Source: Plasticicumulans lactativorans (lineage in GTDB: Bacteria > Pseudomonadota > Gammaproteobacteria > Competibacterales > Competibacteraceae). Taken from it: a DNA stretch of 64,000 bases. Numbering within the stretch: position 1 is the stretch's first letter; every line of letters begins with the position of its first letter. A model generated the notes under the pieces. The model was not told the origin of the DNA, searched no databases, and worked only from the letters and a program-made list of their open reading frames with translations. Made by a program: the position numbers and the translations under genes. Where the stretch lies: positions 124,001 through 188,000 of the forward strand of contig NZ_SLWY01000003.1 in the NCBI RefSeq assembly GCF_004341245.1, in the 5' to 3' direction. Shown here piece after piece: positions 53,260 through 64,000 of this stretch.

Positions 53260-55098
53260 ATGAATGAACAGCGCTTTACCGTCGGCATCGACCTCGGCAC
53301 CACGCACTGCGTGATGGCCGCCGTGGACCTCGAGCGGGAGGTCGACACCGAGCCCGTCCCCGAACTCGTCGAGATCGCGCAGCTCACCGGCCCGGGGGCG
53401 GTGGAGGCGCGCACGCTGCTGCCGTCCTTCCTCTACCTGCCGCACCCCGACGAACTCGCCGCCGGCGACCTCACGCTGCCGTGGGGGGCGAGCGAGGGCT
53501 TCGCGGTCGGCGAACTCGCCCGCAGCCTCGGCACGAAGACGCCGCTGCGGCTGGTGTCGAGCGCGAAGAGCTGGCTGTGCCACCCGGGCGTGGACCGGCG
53601 CGGCGCGATCCTGCCGGTCGAGGCGCCCGCGGAGGTCGCCCGCGTGTCGCCGTTCGCCGCCAGCGTGCGCTACCTCGAACACCTGCGCAGCGCCTGGGAC
53701 GCCGGTCACGCCGAGGCGCCGCTCGCCGCGCAGTCGGTGATCCTGACCGTGCCGGCCTCGTTCGACCCGGCGGCGCGCGAGCTCACCGCCGAGGCCGCGC
53801 GCGCGGCCGGTCTCGCCGACTTCACGCTGCTCGAAGAGCCGCAGGCGGCGCTGTACGCGTGGATCGAGGCGACGGCCGGCGGCTGGCGCAAGCAGGTCAA
53901 GCTCGGCGACGTGATCCTGGTGGTCGACGTCGGCGGCGGCACCGCCGACTTCTCGCTGATCGCCGTCACCGAGCGCGATGGCGAACTGGCACTGACCCGC
54001 GTCGCGGTCGGCGACCACATCCTGCTCGGCGGCGACAACATGGATCTCGCGCTCGCCCACGTGCTGCGCGCCAAGCTCGCCGCCGCCGGCACCCAGCTCG
54101 AACCCTGGCAGGTCAACGGCCTGGTGCACGGCTGCCGGGCGGCGAAGGAGCAGATCCTCGCCGACGCCGGCGTGCAGGCGGTGCCGGTGGTGGTGCCGAG
54201 CCGCGGTTCGCGCCTGATCGGCGGCACGCTGCGCACCGAGCTCACGCGCGAGGAGGTCGAGCGCACGCTGGTCGAGGGCTTCTTCCCGGTGGTGGGCGCC
54301 GACGCCCGCCCGGCGGTGCGCGCGCGTGCCGGTCTGACCAAGCTCGGCCTGCCCTACGCGCAGGACGCCGGCGTCACCCGCCACCTGGCCGCCTTCCTCG
54401 CCCGTCAGCTCGATGCCGCCGCCGCCTGCGGGGTGACGCTGCCGGCGCAGGCGAGCTTCCTGCACCCGACCGCGGTGCTGTTCAACGGCGGCGTGTTCAA
54501 GGCCGGGGCGCTCGCCACGCGCGTGCTCACCACCCTCAACGCCTGGCTCGAAGCCGAAGGCGCGCCGCCGGTGCGGGCGCTGCCCGGCATCCACCTCGAC
54601 CACGCGGTCGCGCGCGGAGCGGCCTACTACGGCGGCGTGCGGCGCGGGCGCGGCGTGCGCATCCGCGGCGGCACGGCGCGCGCCTACTACGTCGGCGTGG
54701 AGAGCGCGATGCCCGCGGTGCCGGGGCTGGAGCCGCCGCTCGAAGCGCTGTGCCTGGCGCCGTTCGGCATGGAGGAGGGGACCGAAGCCGCGCTGCCGCC
54801 GCAGGAGGTCGGACTCGTGGTGGGCGAGCCGGTGCGCTTCCGCTTCTTCGGCTCCAGCACCCGGCGCGAGGATGCCGTCGGCACGGTGCTGGAGTTCTGG
54901 CGCGACGAGGAACTGGAGGAGCTGCCGGCGATCGAGGCGACTCTGCCCGCCGAAGGCCGCACCGCCGGCGACGTCGTGCCCGTGCACCTGCACGCGCGCG
55001 TCACCGAGATCGGCACGCTCGCGCTCGAGGCCGTCAGCCGCGACGGCGCCGAGCGCTGGAAGGTCGAACTCGACGTGCGTGGCGAGGATGCCGCCTGA
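53260..55098 (+). CDS. Atypical Hsp70 family protein (first of a pair)
   Basis: A 612-residue Hsp70-like ATPase. The nucleotide-binding fold has [29 protein letters not shown] and a GGVFKAG loop. In place of DnaK's NEPTAAALAYG it reads EEPQAALYAWI. It ends with a beta domain of about 150 residues and lacks a recognisable helical lid. It is most similar to the second Hsp70 at 62548, sharing SAKSWL.HPGVDR and ASFD..AR.LT. It probably acts as a specialised chaperone; the client is unknown. Confidence 0.88.
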   Translation: MNEQRFTVGIDLGTTHCVMAAVDLEREVDTEPVPELVEIAQLTGPGAVEARTLLPSFLYLPHPDELAAGDLTLPWGASEGFAVGELARSLGTKTPLRLVSSAKSWLCHPGVDRRGAILPVEAPAEVARVSPFAASVRYLEHLRSAWDAGHAEAPLAAQSVILTVPASFDPAARELTAEAARAAGLADFTLLEEPQAALYAWIEATAGGWRKQVKLGDVILVVDVGGGTADFSLIAVTERDGELALTRVAVGDHILLGGDNMDLALAHVLRAKLAAAGTQLEPWQVNGLVHGCRAAKEQILADAGVQAVPVVVPSRGSRLIGGTLRTELTREEVERTLVEGFFPVVGADARPAVRARAGLTKLGLPYAQDAGVTRHLAAFLARQLDAAAACGVTLPAQASFLHPTAVLFNGGVFKAGALATRVLTTLNAWLEAEGAPPVRALPGIHLDHAVARGAAYYGGVRRGRGVRIRGGTARAYYVGVESAMPAVPGLEPPLEALCLAPFGMEEGTEAALPPQEVGLVVGEPVRFRFFGSSTRREDAVGTVLEFWRDEELEELPAIEATLPAEGRTAGDVVPVHLHARVTEIGTLALEAVSRDGAERWKVELDVRGEDAA

Positions 55099-55226
55099 GT
55101 CGGCGCAGCGCCGGCAAGCGAGGTGAGTGATGCTCGCTGAAATGTGATCAAAATTTCTGGGCAGGGGTTCACACAAGCCCCTGTTCCGGTGTACATCTGT
55201 GCTCTCATACCATCTGGAGAGAGCCC

Positions 55227-56627
55227 ATGTATGATCACATTACCTTCGAAATCACCGAACTCATCGCCGGCATCCGCGCCGATGCGCTGGCGGCGCTCAC
55301 CGCCCGCGAGCGCGCCCGCTTCGCCGCCGGGCGCCCGCGCAGCCGCGAACTCGCCGAAGCTGCGCGCGCCGTCCTGCTCGACGGCGTGCCGATGCACTGG
55401 ATGCTCGACTGGGGCACGCCCTTCCCGCTGTTCCTTGAAGCCGCCCGCGGCGCCGGCTTCACCGACGTCGACGGGCACCACTACGCCGATTTCTGCCTCG
55501 GTGATACCGGCGCGATGTTCGGCCATTCACCGGAACCGGTCGCCGCGGCGATCCGGGCGCGCGCCGACCGCGGCCTGACCGCGATGCTGCCGACCGCCGA
55601 CGCGATCGCCGTCGGCCGCCTGCTGCAGGAGGCTTTCGGTCTGCCGTACTGGCAGGTGGCGACCACCGCATCGGACGCCAACCGCTTCGCGCTCAGGGTG
55701 GCGCGCGCGGTGACCGGGCGCCCGCGCATCCTGGTGTTCAACGGCTGCTACCACGGCGCGGTCGACGAGACCTTCGTGCGCCTGCGCGACGGCCGCGCGG
55801 TGCACCGCCCGGGCCTGCTCGGCCAGGCCGCCGACCTCACCACACTCGCCCGGGTGGTCGAGTTCAACGATCTCGACGCGCTCGAAGCGGCGCTGCGCGA
55901 CGGCGACGTCGCCGCGGTGATCACCGAGCCGGCGCTGACCAACATCGGCATCGTGCTGCCCGAGCCGGGCTTCCACGCCGGCCTGCGCGCGCTGACGCGC
56001 CGCTACGGCACGCTGCTGCTGATCGACGAGACCCACACCATCAGCACCGGCTACGGTGGCTACACGCGCACCCACGGGCTCGAACCCGACCTGTTTGTGC
56101 TCGGCAAGCCGATCGCCGGCGGGCTGCCGGCCGCGGTGTGGGGGTGCTCGGCGGAGGTGGCGACGCGGTTGCGCGCGGTGCGCGCGAGCGTCGACGGCGG
56201 CCATTCGGGCATGGGCACGACGCTGTCGGCGAACGCCTTCACCCTCGCCGCGATGCGCGCCAACCTCGAAGCGGTGATGACGCCCGCGGCCTACGCGCGG
56301 ATGCTGCCGCTCGCCACGCGCCTCGCCGACGGCATCGCCGGCGTCATCCGCGCGCGCGGGCTGCCGTGGTTCATCACCCGGCTCGGCGCGCGCGCGGAGT
56401 TCGGCTTCCTGCCGACGCCGCCGCGCAACGGCACCGAGGCCGCCCACGCGAGCATCCACGCGCTCGAGCACGCGCTACACCTTTATCTGCTGAACCGCGG
56501 CGTGCTGATCACGCCGTTCCACAACATGACCCTGGTCTGTCCCGATACGCGCAGCGAGGACGTCGAACGCCTCGTCGCCACGCTCGGCACCTGCCTGGAC
56601 GAACTGCTCGCCGGAGGTGGCGCATGA
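55227..56627 (+). CDS. Class III aminotransferase
   Basis: A 466-residue PLP enzyme of fold type I. The PLP lysine is K294 in LFVLGKPIAGG; IDETHTISTGYGGY and the HHYADFCLGDTGAMFGHSPE segment are typical. It overlaps a glutamine-synthetase-like gene by 4 nt, so the two are coupled. The pairing suggests a pathway in which an amine is gamma-glutamylated and deaminated, for example polyamine or amino-sugar use. The substrate is not decided by the sequence. Confidence 0.85.
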   Translation: MYDHITFEITELIAGIRADALAALTARERARFAAGRPRSRELAEAARAVLLDGVPMHWMLDWGTPFPLFLEAARGAGFTDVDGHHYADFCLGDTGAMFGHSPEPVAAAIRARADRGLTAMLPTADAIAVGRLLQEAFGLPYWQVATTASDANRFALRVARAVTGRPRILVFNGCYHGAVDETFVRLRDGRAVHRPGLLGQAADLTTLARVVEFNDLDALEAALRDGDVAAVITEPALTNIGIVLPEPGFHAGLRALTRRYGTLLLIDETHTISTGYGGYTRTHGLEPDLFVLGKPIAGGLPAAVWGCSAEVATRLRAVRASVDGGHSGMGTTLSANAFTLAAMRANLEAVMTPAAYARMLPLATRLADGIAGVIRARGLPWFITRLGARAEFGFLPTPPRNGTEAAHASIHALEHALHLYLLNRGVLITPFHNMTLVCPDTRSEDVERLVATLGTCLDELLAGGGA

Positions 56628-57991
56628 ACGGTATCCCGCATTCCGCGACCGAGGCCGAGGCCTTCCTCGCCGCGCATCCCGAGGTCGACGCCATCCAACT
56701 GCTGTTCACCGACCTCAACGGCATCCAGCGCGGCAAGACCGTGCGCCGCCACGAGCTCGCGCCGATCTACGCGCAGGGGCGCTACCTGCCGTGCACGATC
56801 TTCGGCCTCGACCTGCTCGGCCACGACGTCGATGCCGCCGGCCTCGCCTGGGAGAACGGCGACGCCGACAAGCTCTGCCTGCCGGTGCCGGGCACGCTGG
56901 TGCCGATGCCGTGGGCACCGGTGCCGAGCGCGCAGGCGCTGATCTCGCTGTACGAGCTCGACGGCACGCCGGTGGCCGGCGATCCGCGCCACGCGCTGGT
57001 GCGCGCGGTCGAGCGCCTGCAGGCGCTGGGCTACACGCCGGTGGTGGCGGCGGAGCTCGAGTTCTACCTGCTCGACGCCGAGAGCGTGCGCGCCGGACGG
57101 CCGCGCCCGTACAACGGCGAGGCCGGCGGCACCGACAACACCCGCGTGTACGAACTCGCGCCGCTCGACGAACTCGCGCCGCTGCTCGCCGAGCTGCACG
57201 CGGCGGCCGATGCGCAGGGCATCCCCAGCGAGACGACGATCTCGGAGTTCGCGCCGGGGCAGTTCGAGATCACGCTGCACCACCGCGCCGATGCGCTGCG
57301 CGCGGTCGACGAGGCGGTGATGTGGAAGCGCCTGGTGCGCGGCGTGGCGGCGAAGCACGGCCTGGTTGCCACCTTCATGGCCAAGCCCTTCGGCGGCACC
57401 TCGGGCAGCGGGCTGCACATCCACACCAGCCTCAACGACGCCGCCGGCCACAACGTGTTCGCCGCCGAGGACCCCGCCGGCACGCCGCTGCTGCGCCACG
57501 CCGTCGGCGGGATGATGGCGACGATGGCCGAGGCGATGGCGGTGTTCGCGCCCAACGCCAACTCGTACCGGCGCTTCCGTGCCAACAGCTACGCCCCGGT
57601 GGCGGCGAGCTGGGGCATCAACAACCGCACCGTGAGCCTGCGCGTGCCGGTCGGGCCGGCGCCGAGCCGCCACGTCGAGCACCGCGTGGCCGGCGCCGAC
57701 GCCAACCTCTACCTGGCCTTCGCCGCGGTGCTGACGGCGATCCACCAGGGGCTGACCGAACGGCTCGACCCGGGGGCGCCGCTGGTCGGCAACGGCTATG
57801 CGCAGGGCGGTGCGCCGCTGCCGATCCACTGGCCGGACGCCCTCGAGCGCGCCGAGCGCTCGGGGTTCCTGCGCGAGGCGCTGGGCGAGGGGCTGCGGGC
57901 GCTGTTCTGCGCGACCAAGCGCCAGGAGTGGGAGAAGTTCAACGCCACCGTCAGCGACGTCGACTACCAGTGGTACCTGCGCACCGCGTGA
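56624..57991 (+). CDS. Glutamine synthetase family protein (PuuA/GlnA3-like)
   Basis: A 455-residue glutamine-synthetase-fold ligase. Seen are DLNGIQRGKTVRR, AAELEFYLLD, ISEFAPGQFEITLHH and FMAKPFGGTSGSGLHIHTSL, then NSYRRFRANSYAP and HRVAGADANLYLA. These follow the type that ligates glutamate to amines rather than ammonia (PuuA-like), though strict GlnA activity cannot be excluded. It is encoded with the aminotransferase upstream. A strong terminator follows. Confidence 0.85.
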   Translation: MNGIPHSATEAEAFLAAHPEVDAIQLLFTDLNGIQRGKTVRRHELAPIYAQGRYLPCTIFGLDLLGHDVDAAGLAWENGDADKLCLPVPGTLVPMPWAPVPSAQALISLYELDGTPVAGDPRHALVRAVERLQALGYTPVVAAELEFYLLDAESVRAGRPRPYNGEAGGTDNTRVYELAPLDELAPLLAELHAAADAQGIPSETTISEFAPGQFEITLHHRADALRAVDEAVMWKRLVRGVAAKHGLVATFMAKPFGGTSGSGLHIHTSLNDAAGHNVFAAEDPAGTPLLRHAVGGMMATMAEAMAVFAPNANSYRRFRANSYAPVAASWGINNRTVSLRVPVGPAPSRHVEHRVAGADANLYLAFAAVLTAIHQGLTERLDPGAPLVGNGYAQGGAPLPIHWPDALERAERSGFLREALGEGLRALFCATKRQEWEKFNATVSDVDYQWYLRTA

Positions 57992-58009
57992 CGTGCCGCG
58001 GCCGCAACG

Positions 58010-58053
58010 CGCCGCCGGGGCGGGGGACGCGAGCCCCCGCCCCGGCGGCGTTT
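58010..58053 (+). terminator. Strong hairpin terminator after glutamine-synthetase-like gene
   Basis: CGCCGCCGGGGCGGGGG (58010-58026) and its full complement (58034-58050) give a perfect 17-bp stem with a 7-nt loop, followed by TTT. It also lies at the end of pspC on the opposite strand, so it may serve both directions. Confidence 0.75.
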
Positions 58054-58448
58054 CAGCCCAGGTTGCGGATGTCGCGCGCGACCTTGAACGCCGGCGAGGT
58101 GACGCCGGCTTCGAGCGCCTGCAGGCGGCGGTCGAGCCGCTCGAAGCGCCGGTCGAGGTCGCGCACGGTGCCGGCCGGCTCGGTGCGCACGCCGCGCCAG
58201 AACGCCTCCTCCGCCGGGTTGGCGTAGAGCGCGCGCGGGCGAGGCGGCACGAACACCGCCGCGCAGGTGTAGAGGAACACCACCGGCAGCGTGAAGAACA
58301 CGCCGGCGAGCACCGTCACCAGGCGCACCCCGGTGGTGCTGAGGCCGAAGTAGTCGGCGATGCCGGCGCACACCCCGGCGATGCGCCCGGCCTCGGGGAT
58401 GCGGTAGAGGCGCGTGGCGCGCGGGCGCGGCGGGTAAGGCTCAGTCAT
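58053..58448 (-). CDS. pspC: Phage shock protein C
   Basis: PspC (131 residues) is a membrane sensor that relays envelope stress to PspA. It has the PspC domain RLYRIPEAGRIAGVCAGIAD and a hydrophobic helix (LVTVLAGVFFTLPVVFLYTC), then a C-terminal cytoplasmic helix RDLDRRFERLDRRLQALEAG. It overlaps pspB by 8 nt and is the last gene of the operon. Confidence 0.93.
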   Translation of the reverse strand: MTEPYPPRPRATRLYRIPEAGRIAGVCAGIADYFGLSTTGVRLVTVLAGVFFTLPVVFLYTCAAVFVPPRPRALYANPAEEAFWRGVRTEPAGTVRDLDRRFERLDRRLQALEAGVTSPAFKVARDIRNLG

Positions 58449-58665
58449 GGTCCCGTCTCCAGTTCGGCAGTTCCGCGTCGAGGATGCGTTCGAGCGTCTG
58501 CACGCGGCCTTCCAGGCGCTCGGCGGTGCGGTGCAGCTCGGCGAGCAGGGTTTCGTCTTCGCCCGAGATCACGCGTGCGGCGCGCCAGCGCACCAGGTAG
58601 TGCGCGACGATCCACACCGGCAGCGCGACCACCACGAAGGCGATCAGCGCCATGCTGAACAACAT
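58441..58665 (-). CDS. pspB: Phage shock protein B
   Basis: PspB (74 residues from ATG 58665, the usual family length) has an N-terminal membrane helix (MALIAFVVVALPVWIVAHYL) and a cytoplasmic coiled coil ending RILDAELPNWRRDHD. With PspC it releases PspA from PspF on stress. A start at 58683 (MGGVAAML...) is possible but has no better ribosome-binding site. Confidence 0.9.
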   Translation of the reverse strand: MLFSMALIAFVVVALPVWIVAHYLVRWRAARVISGEDETLLAELHRTAERLEGRVQTLERILDAELPNWRRDHD

Positions 58666-58686
58666 GGCTGCAACGCCCCCCATGGC

Positions 58687-59370
58687 TCAGGCGCCGCCCG
58701 CGGGTTTGCGGTCCGCCGCGAGGCGCGCCTTCATGCGCTCGATCTCCTCGTCGATCGCCGCGTTGCCGGCGAGCGCACCGAGTTCCTCGCCGAGGCTGCG
58801 GCCGCGGCCGAGGTCGTAGGCCTCGATCTCGGCCTGGGTGGCGTCGATGCGGGCCTCCATCTTCTCGAAGCGCGTCAGCGCCTCCTCGATGCGGTTGTCG
58901 TGCAGGCGCCGGCGCACCTCGAGCTGCGACGAGGTGGCCTGCTGGCGCAGCTCGATCGCCTTCTGCTTGGCCTTCACCTCGCGCAGCTTCGCTTCGAGCT
59001 TGGCGATGTCGTCGCCGAGCCGCGCCAGGGTGGCGTCGAGCTGCGCGAGCTCGTCCTGCAGCGCCCGTACCGCCTCGCCGACCTTGGCCTTCTCGGCGAG
59101 CGCCGCGCGGGCGAGGTCCTCGCGCCCCTTGGCGAGCGCGAGTTCGGCCTTGCCCTGCCAGTCGCCCTGGGCGGCCTGCAGCCGCGCCAGCTTGCGCTCC
59201 AGCTCCTTGCGCTCGGCGATGGTGCGCGCGGCGGTGGCGCGTACCTCGATCAGCGTCTCCTCCATCTCCTGCACCATCAGCCGGACGATCTTCTCCGGCT
59301 CCTCGGCGCGGTCGAGGATGGCGTTGAGGTTCGAATTCACGATGTCGGCGAAGCGCGAAAAAATGCCCAT
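58687..59370 (-). CDS. pspA: Phage shock protein A
   Basis: PspA (227 residues) is the membrane-stabilising, ESCRT-III-like protein that also inhibits PspF. It begins MGIFSRFADIVNSNLNAILD with amphipathic helix 0, then EEPEKIVRLMVQEMEETLIE and long coiled coils to the end. A sigma-54-type promoter lies about 70 nt upstream. Confidence 0.95.
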   Translation of the reverse strand: MGIFSRFADIVNSNLNAILDRAEEPEKIVRLMVQEMEETLIEVRATAARTIAERKELERKLARLQAAQGDWQGKAELALAKGREDLARAALAEKAKVGEAVRALQDELAQLDATLARLGDDIAKLEAKLREVKAKQKAIELRQQATSSQLEVRRRLHDNRIEEALTRFEKMEARIDATQAEIEAYDLGRGRSLGEELGALAGNAAIDEEIERMKARLAADRKPAGGA

Positions 59371-59433
59371 GGCGATCTCCTCGGGTCGGGGTCGGGACCG
59401 CGGCGGGGACGCCGCCGCGTTCACCCGGGGGCT

Positions 59434-59450
59434 CTCAAGGGCCGTGCCAG
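59434..59450 (-). promoter_or_regulatory. Sigma-54 promoter of pspABC
   Basis: On the minus strand, CTGGCACGGCCCTTGAG matches the sigma-54 consensus TGGCACG-N4-TTGC except for the last base of the -12 element (A for C). It is 64 nt from the pspA start and lies in the region shared with divergent pspF. PspF normally activates this promoter. Confidence 0.7.
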
Positions 59451-59568
59451 CCCTGAAGCGCATCGGCAAGTCCATGAGCCGATGGGGGCTTTGGGGGCGC
59501 TGCCGCTGGCTTGGGTTGCCATGGATTGGTAGATTCTGCCGATCTTCGGCAATTTTTAGTGGAGCCAG

Positions 59569-60576
<1,008 letters not shown>

Positions 60577-60583
60577 GGCGGTG

Positions 60584-61387
<804 letters not shown>

Positions 61388-61585
61388 GACACACCTGGCG
61401 GATGGCGCGGGAAGGGGCGGCGCATCATCGGCAAGGGCGTGGTGGGCGGCAAGCGCGAATCCGGCGCGCGGCGCCAGGTTTTTTCGTCCGCCGATGCAAC
61501 CTGGCGCACCTGCCGCGATCACAGCGCTTATCCGGCCCCCGGCCGGGTAGCGGGTTCCCCAGCGAGCACCGATGAGGAGGGCATC

Positions 61586-62398
61586 ATGACCACGATACTC
61601 AGCGCCCATGCGATCTCCCCCGAGCGCCCCACGGTCCGCCACGTGCACTACGCGGCCTCCGGCAACTGGATCACCGACGCCTTGGACGACCTGCGACGAG
61701 CGCCGCTCGCGAGCCTGTTCTACGGCGTGCTGATGGCGGTGATGGGCTACCTGCTGGTGGAGCTGGTGTCCGGGCACTTCCACCACGGCGTGATGGTCGC
61801 CACCGGCTTCCTGATGTTCGGCAGCCTGCTGGCGATGGGGCTGTACGACATCAGCCGCCAGATCGAGCGCGGCGAGGCGGTCGACCTGGTCGGCTCGATG
61901 GTCTGCTGGCGCGGCAACTTCGCCGCGATCATCACCTTCGGCCTGATCGTCGGCGTGGCCCTGTTCGCCGTCGCCGGACTCAACAACCTGCTGTACGCGT
62001 GGACCGTCGGTGCCGATCCGGCGAACCTGCCGGACACCGCGGCGCAGATCCTCGCCTGGCCGGCCGGGCAGAAGTACGTGCTGATGCTGCTGCCGCTCAT
62101 GCTGCTGGCGCTGGCCGGCATGTTCGTCGTCAGCCTGATCACCGTGCCGGTGATGCTGGACCGCCGCCTCGATCCGCTGAGCGCGATGGCGCTGAGCGTG
62201 CGCGCCGTGCGCACCAACCCGCTCGCCTGCGCGCTGTGGGCGCTGTTCATCGTGGTCTTCTGCATCTTCGGTTTCGCCACCTTCTGCATCGGGCTCGCGC
62301 TGACGATGCCGCTGCTCGGGTACGCCTCGTGGCACGCCTACCGCGACCTGATCGGCGATGCGCGCGAGCATGCGACGCTCGACGTGCACGCCGGGTGA
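61586..62398 (+). CDS. DUF2189 membrane protein
   Basis: A 270-residue protein with about six hydrophobic helices. It has [20 protein letters not shown], then [20 protein letters not shown] and [20 protein letters not shown]. These match the DUF2189 pattern; the function is unknown (some relatives are linked to cytochrome c oxidase genes). ATG at 61586 follows GAGGAGGGCATC. A terminator lies after the gene. Confidence 0.85.
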   Translation: MTTILSAHAISPERPTVRHVHYAASGNWITDALDDLRRAPLASLFYGVLMAVMGYLLVELVSGHFHHGVMVATGFLMFGSLLAMGLYDISRQIERGEAVDLVGSMVCWRGNFAAIITFGLIVGVALFAVAGLNNLLYAWTVGADPANLPDTAAQILAWPAGQKYVLMLLPLMLLALAGMFVVSLITVPVMLDRRLDPLSAMALSVRAVRTNPLACALWALFIVVFCIFGFATFCIGLALTMPLLGYASWHAYRDLIGDAREHATLDVHAG

Positions 62399-62429
62399 AC
62401 CGCCGGCCCGGCGCCGCCGGGGCGACACA

Positions 62430-62449
62430 GGGGCCGCGAGGCCCCTTTT
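62430..62449 (+). terminator. Intrinsic terminator after the DUF2189 gene
   Basis: GGGGCC, GCGA loop, GGCCCC and then TTTT lie 32 nt after the stop. Confidence 0.75.
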
Positions 62450-62547
62450 CGTTGCGGCCGTGCTGCGCCGGCAGCGCGGCGGCGCCCTGCTAGACTCGCC
62501 CGCGCCGTCCGTCCCCCTGTCCGCAGCGCTGTCCGCCGGAGCCCCGC

Positions 62548-64000
62548 ATGTCCCGCTACCTCGTCGGCATCGATCTCGGTACCACCCACAGCCTCGTCGC
62601 CTACGCCGACACCCGCGACCCCGCCGCGACGGTGGCGATGTTCGCGGTCGACCAGCTCGTCGCCCCCGGCGAGGTCGCCGCACGGCCGCAGCTGCCGTCG
62701 CTGCGCTACCACCCGGCGGCCGGCGAGCTCGCCGCGGCCGACCTCGGCCTACCGTGGGCGGCCTGGGACGGCACGGCGGTGTTCGGTGAACTCGCGCGCG
62801 AGCTCGGCGCCAAGGTGCCGGGGCGGCTGGTCACCAGCGCGAAGAGCTGGCTGTCGCACCCGGGCGTCGACCGCACCGCGGCGTGCCTGCCGTGGGGGGC
62901 GGCCGCCGGGGTCGCACAGGTGTCGCCGGTCGACGCCTCGGCGTCCTACCTCGCCTACCTGCGCGCGGCCTGGAACCACCGTTTTCCCGACGCGCCGCTG
63001 GAGGCGCAGGAGGTCGCGCTGACGCTGCCGGCCTCCTTCGACGAGGGCGCACGGCTGCTGACCGTGGAGGCCGCGCGGCGGGCCGGCCTCGGCGGCGTGC
63101 GCCTGCTCGAGGAGCCGCAGGCGGCCTGCTACGACTGGATCGCCCGCCACGGCGAGGGGCTCGGCGCGGCGCTCGCCGACGTGCACCTGCTGCTGGTGGT
63201 CGACGTCGGCGGCGGCACCACCGACCTGACGCTGATCCGCGTCGAACCGGGCAGCGATGCGCCGCGGCTGACGCGCATCGGCGTCGGCGATCACCTGATG
63301 CTCGGCGGCGACAACATGGACCTGCTGCTCGCCCACGTCGCCGAGCGGCGCCTGCTCGCCGAGGGCGAACGCCTGTCGGCCGCGCGGCTGGCCGCGCTGG
63401 TGCAGCAGTGCCGGCGCGCCAAGGAGCGCCTGCTCGCCGCCGACGCCCCGGACAGCGTCAGCGTGACCCTGCTCGGCGAGGGCGGGCGGCTGATCGGCGG
63501 TGCGCGCTCGGTCGGCTTCGGCCGCGAGGAGGTGCGCGACTGGCTGGTCGAGGGCTTCCTGCCGCGCTGCGGTCTCGACGAACGCCCGCAGGGGCGGCGC
63601 GCGGCGCTGGTCGAGTTCGGCCTGCCGTACGCGGCCGATGCCGCGATCACCCGCCACATCGCGGCCTTCCTCGCCCGCCACCAGGCTGCGGCGCGCACCG
63701 CGCTGGACCTCGCGGACGACGTTGCCGACGCCGTGGCGCTGCCCGACGCGGTGCTGCTGAACGGTGGCGTGTTCCACGCCGCGGCGCTGCGCGAGCGCCT
63801 GCTCGCCGCGCTCGGCGACTGGGCCGGGGCGCCGCCGCGGCTGCTCGCCAACGCCGACCCCGACCTCGCCGTGGCGCGCGGGGCGGTGGCCTTCCTGCGC
63901 GCACGCCGCGGCGAGGGCGTGCGCATCGGCGGCGGCTCGGCGCGCAGCTACTTTCTGCTGCTCGACGGCGACGCCGGCCGCCAGGGCGTGTGCGTGCTGC
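62548..64000 (+). CDS. Atypical Hsp70 family protein (second of a pair, partial)
   Basis: At least 484 codons, running off the window end. Nucleotide-binding motifs are [27 protein letters not shown] and [11 protein letters not shown]. The DnaK-type NEPTAAALAYG is replaced by [11 protein letters not shown]. It parallels the first Hsp70 at 53260, with shared SAKSWL.HPGVDR and GGDNMDL. The pair probably arose by duplication. In related genomes such pairs are usually adjacent to a DUF2760 gene; here about 7.4 kb of other genes lie between them. Confidence 0.85.
   Translation, partial: MSRYLVGIDLGTTHSLVAYADTRDPAATVAMFAVDQLVAPGEVAARPQLPSLRYHPAAGELAAADLGLPWAAWDGTAVFGELARELGAKVPGRLVTSAKSWLSHPGVDRTAACLPWGAAAGVAQVSPVDASASYLAYLRAAWNHRFPDAPLEAQEVALTLPASFDEGARLLTVEAARRAGLGGVRLLEEPQAACYDWIARHGEGLGAALADVHLLLVVDVGGGTTDLTLIRVEPGSDAPRLTRIGVGDHLMLGGDNMDLLLAHVAERRLLAEGERLSAARLAALVQQCRRAKERLLAADAPDSVSVTLLGEGGRLIGGARSVGFGREEVRDWLVEGFLPRCGLDERPQGRRAALVEFGLPYAADAAITRHIAAFLARHQAAARTALDLADDVADAVALPDAVLLNGGVFHAAALRERLLAALGDWAGAPPRLLANADPDLAVARGAVAFLRARRGEGVRIGGGSARSYFLLLDGDAGRQGVCVL

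Noticed and set aside
55161-55183. CAGGGG/CCCCTG hairpin after the first Hsp70 gene as a terminator
   Set aside because: The stem is only 6 bp with a 10-nt loop and no T-run follows.

Overview
The window comes from a high-GC betaproteobacterium, most likely in the Rhodocyclales (Thauera/Azoarcus-like). This rests on gene order (lolC-lolD-comEC, exbB-exbD-lpxK-ycaR-kdsB, rne/rluC/HAD/sppA, nuoN-DUF2818), the tmRNA tag ANDDNYALAA and strongly GC-biased third codon positions. The genus is an inference.

Layout. 1-7872: the distal part of a NADH:quinone oxidoreductase operon (end of nuoG, then nuoH, I, J, K, L, M, N), clearly poorer in GC than everything after about 10 kb. 7885-8990: an IS630-type element inserted between nuoN and its usual neighbour, a DUF2818 gene (9012-9329). 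9391-10216: an IS5/IS427-type element flanked by CTAG. About 10508-22488: a 12-kb integrative island in the 3' end of ssrA (tmRNA). Its genes all lie on the minus strand: tyrosine integrase, AlpA-like regulator, several small unknown genes, a CHC2 zinc-finger protein, a RepA-type RecA-fold ATPase, then a lambda-like head module (S49 protease/scaffold, decoration protein, two unknown helical proteins, major capsid protein) and a ProQ/FinO-domain protein. I see no terminase, portal or tail gene, so it looks like a capsid-encoding phage satellite. It carries two inverted copies (about 235 bp) of a sequence related to the 3' end of its own RepA-like gene.

22475-30358: ssrA-smpB, divergent ratA-rnfH, bamE, fur, ribE, aroA-cmk-rpsA-ihfB. 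30486-37028: envelope and metabolism genes lapA-lapB-pyrF-lolC-lolD and comEC. 37044-41971: sbcC-sbcD on the minus strand. 42117-45080: exbB-exbD-lpxK-ycaR-kdsB. 45087-52442: a small hypothetical gene, a low-molecular-weight tyrosine phosphatase, rne, rluC, a HAD phosphatase and sppA.

52499-64000: a stress-type region. A DUF2760 gene and an atypical Hsp70 (53260-55098) are separated from a second, related Hsp70 (62548 to the window edge) by an aminotransferase/glutamine-synthetase pair, the pspABC operon with a sigma-54-type promoter and divergent pspF, a UPF0149/SEC-C protein and a DUF2189 membrane protein.

How the genes work together: ssrA and smpB form trans-translation; lolC-lolD, lapA/lapB, lpxK/kdsB and bamE serve lipoprotein and LPS biogenesis; psp, sppA and probably the Hsp70 pair serve envelope or proteotoxic stress. 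The 12-kb island is the most unusual part of the window.
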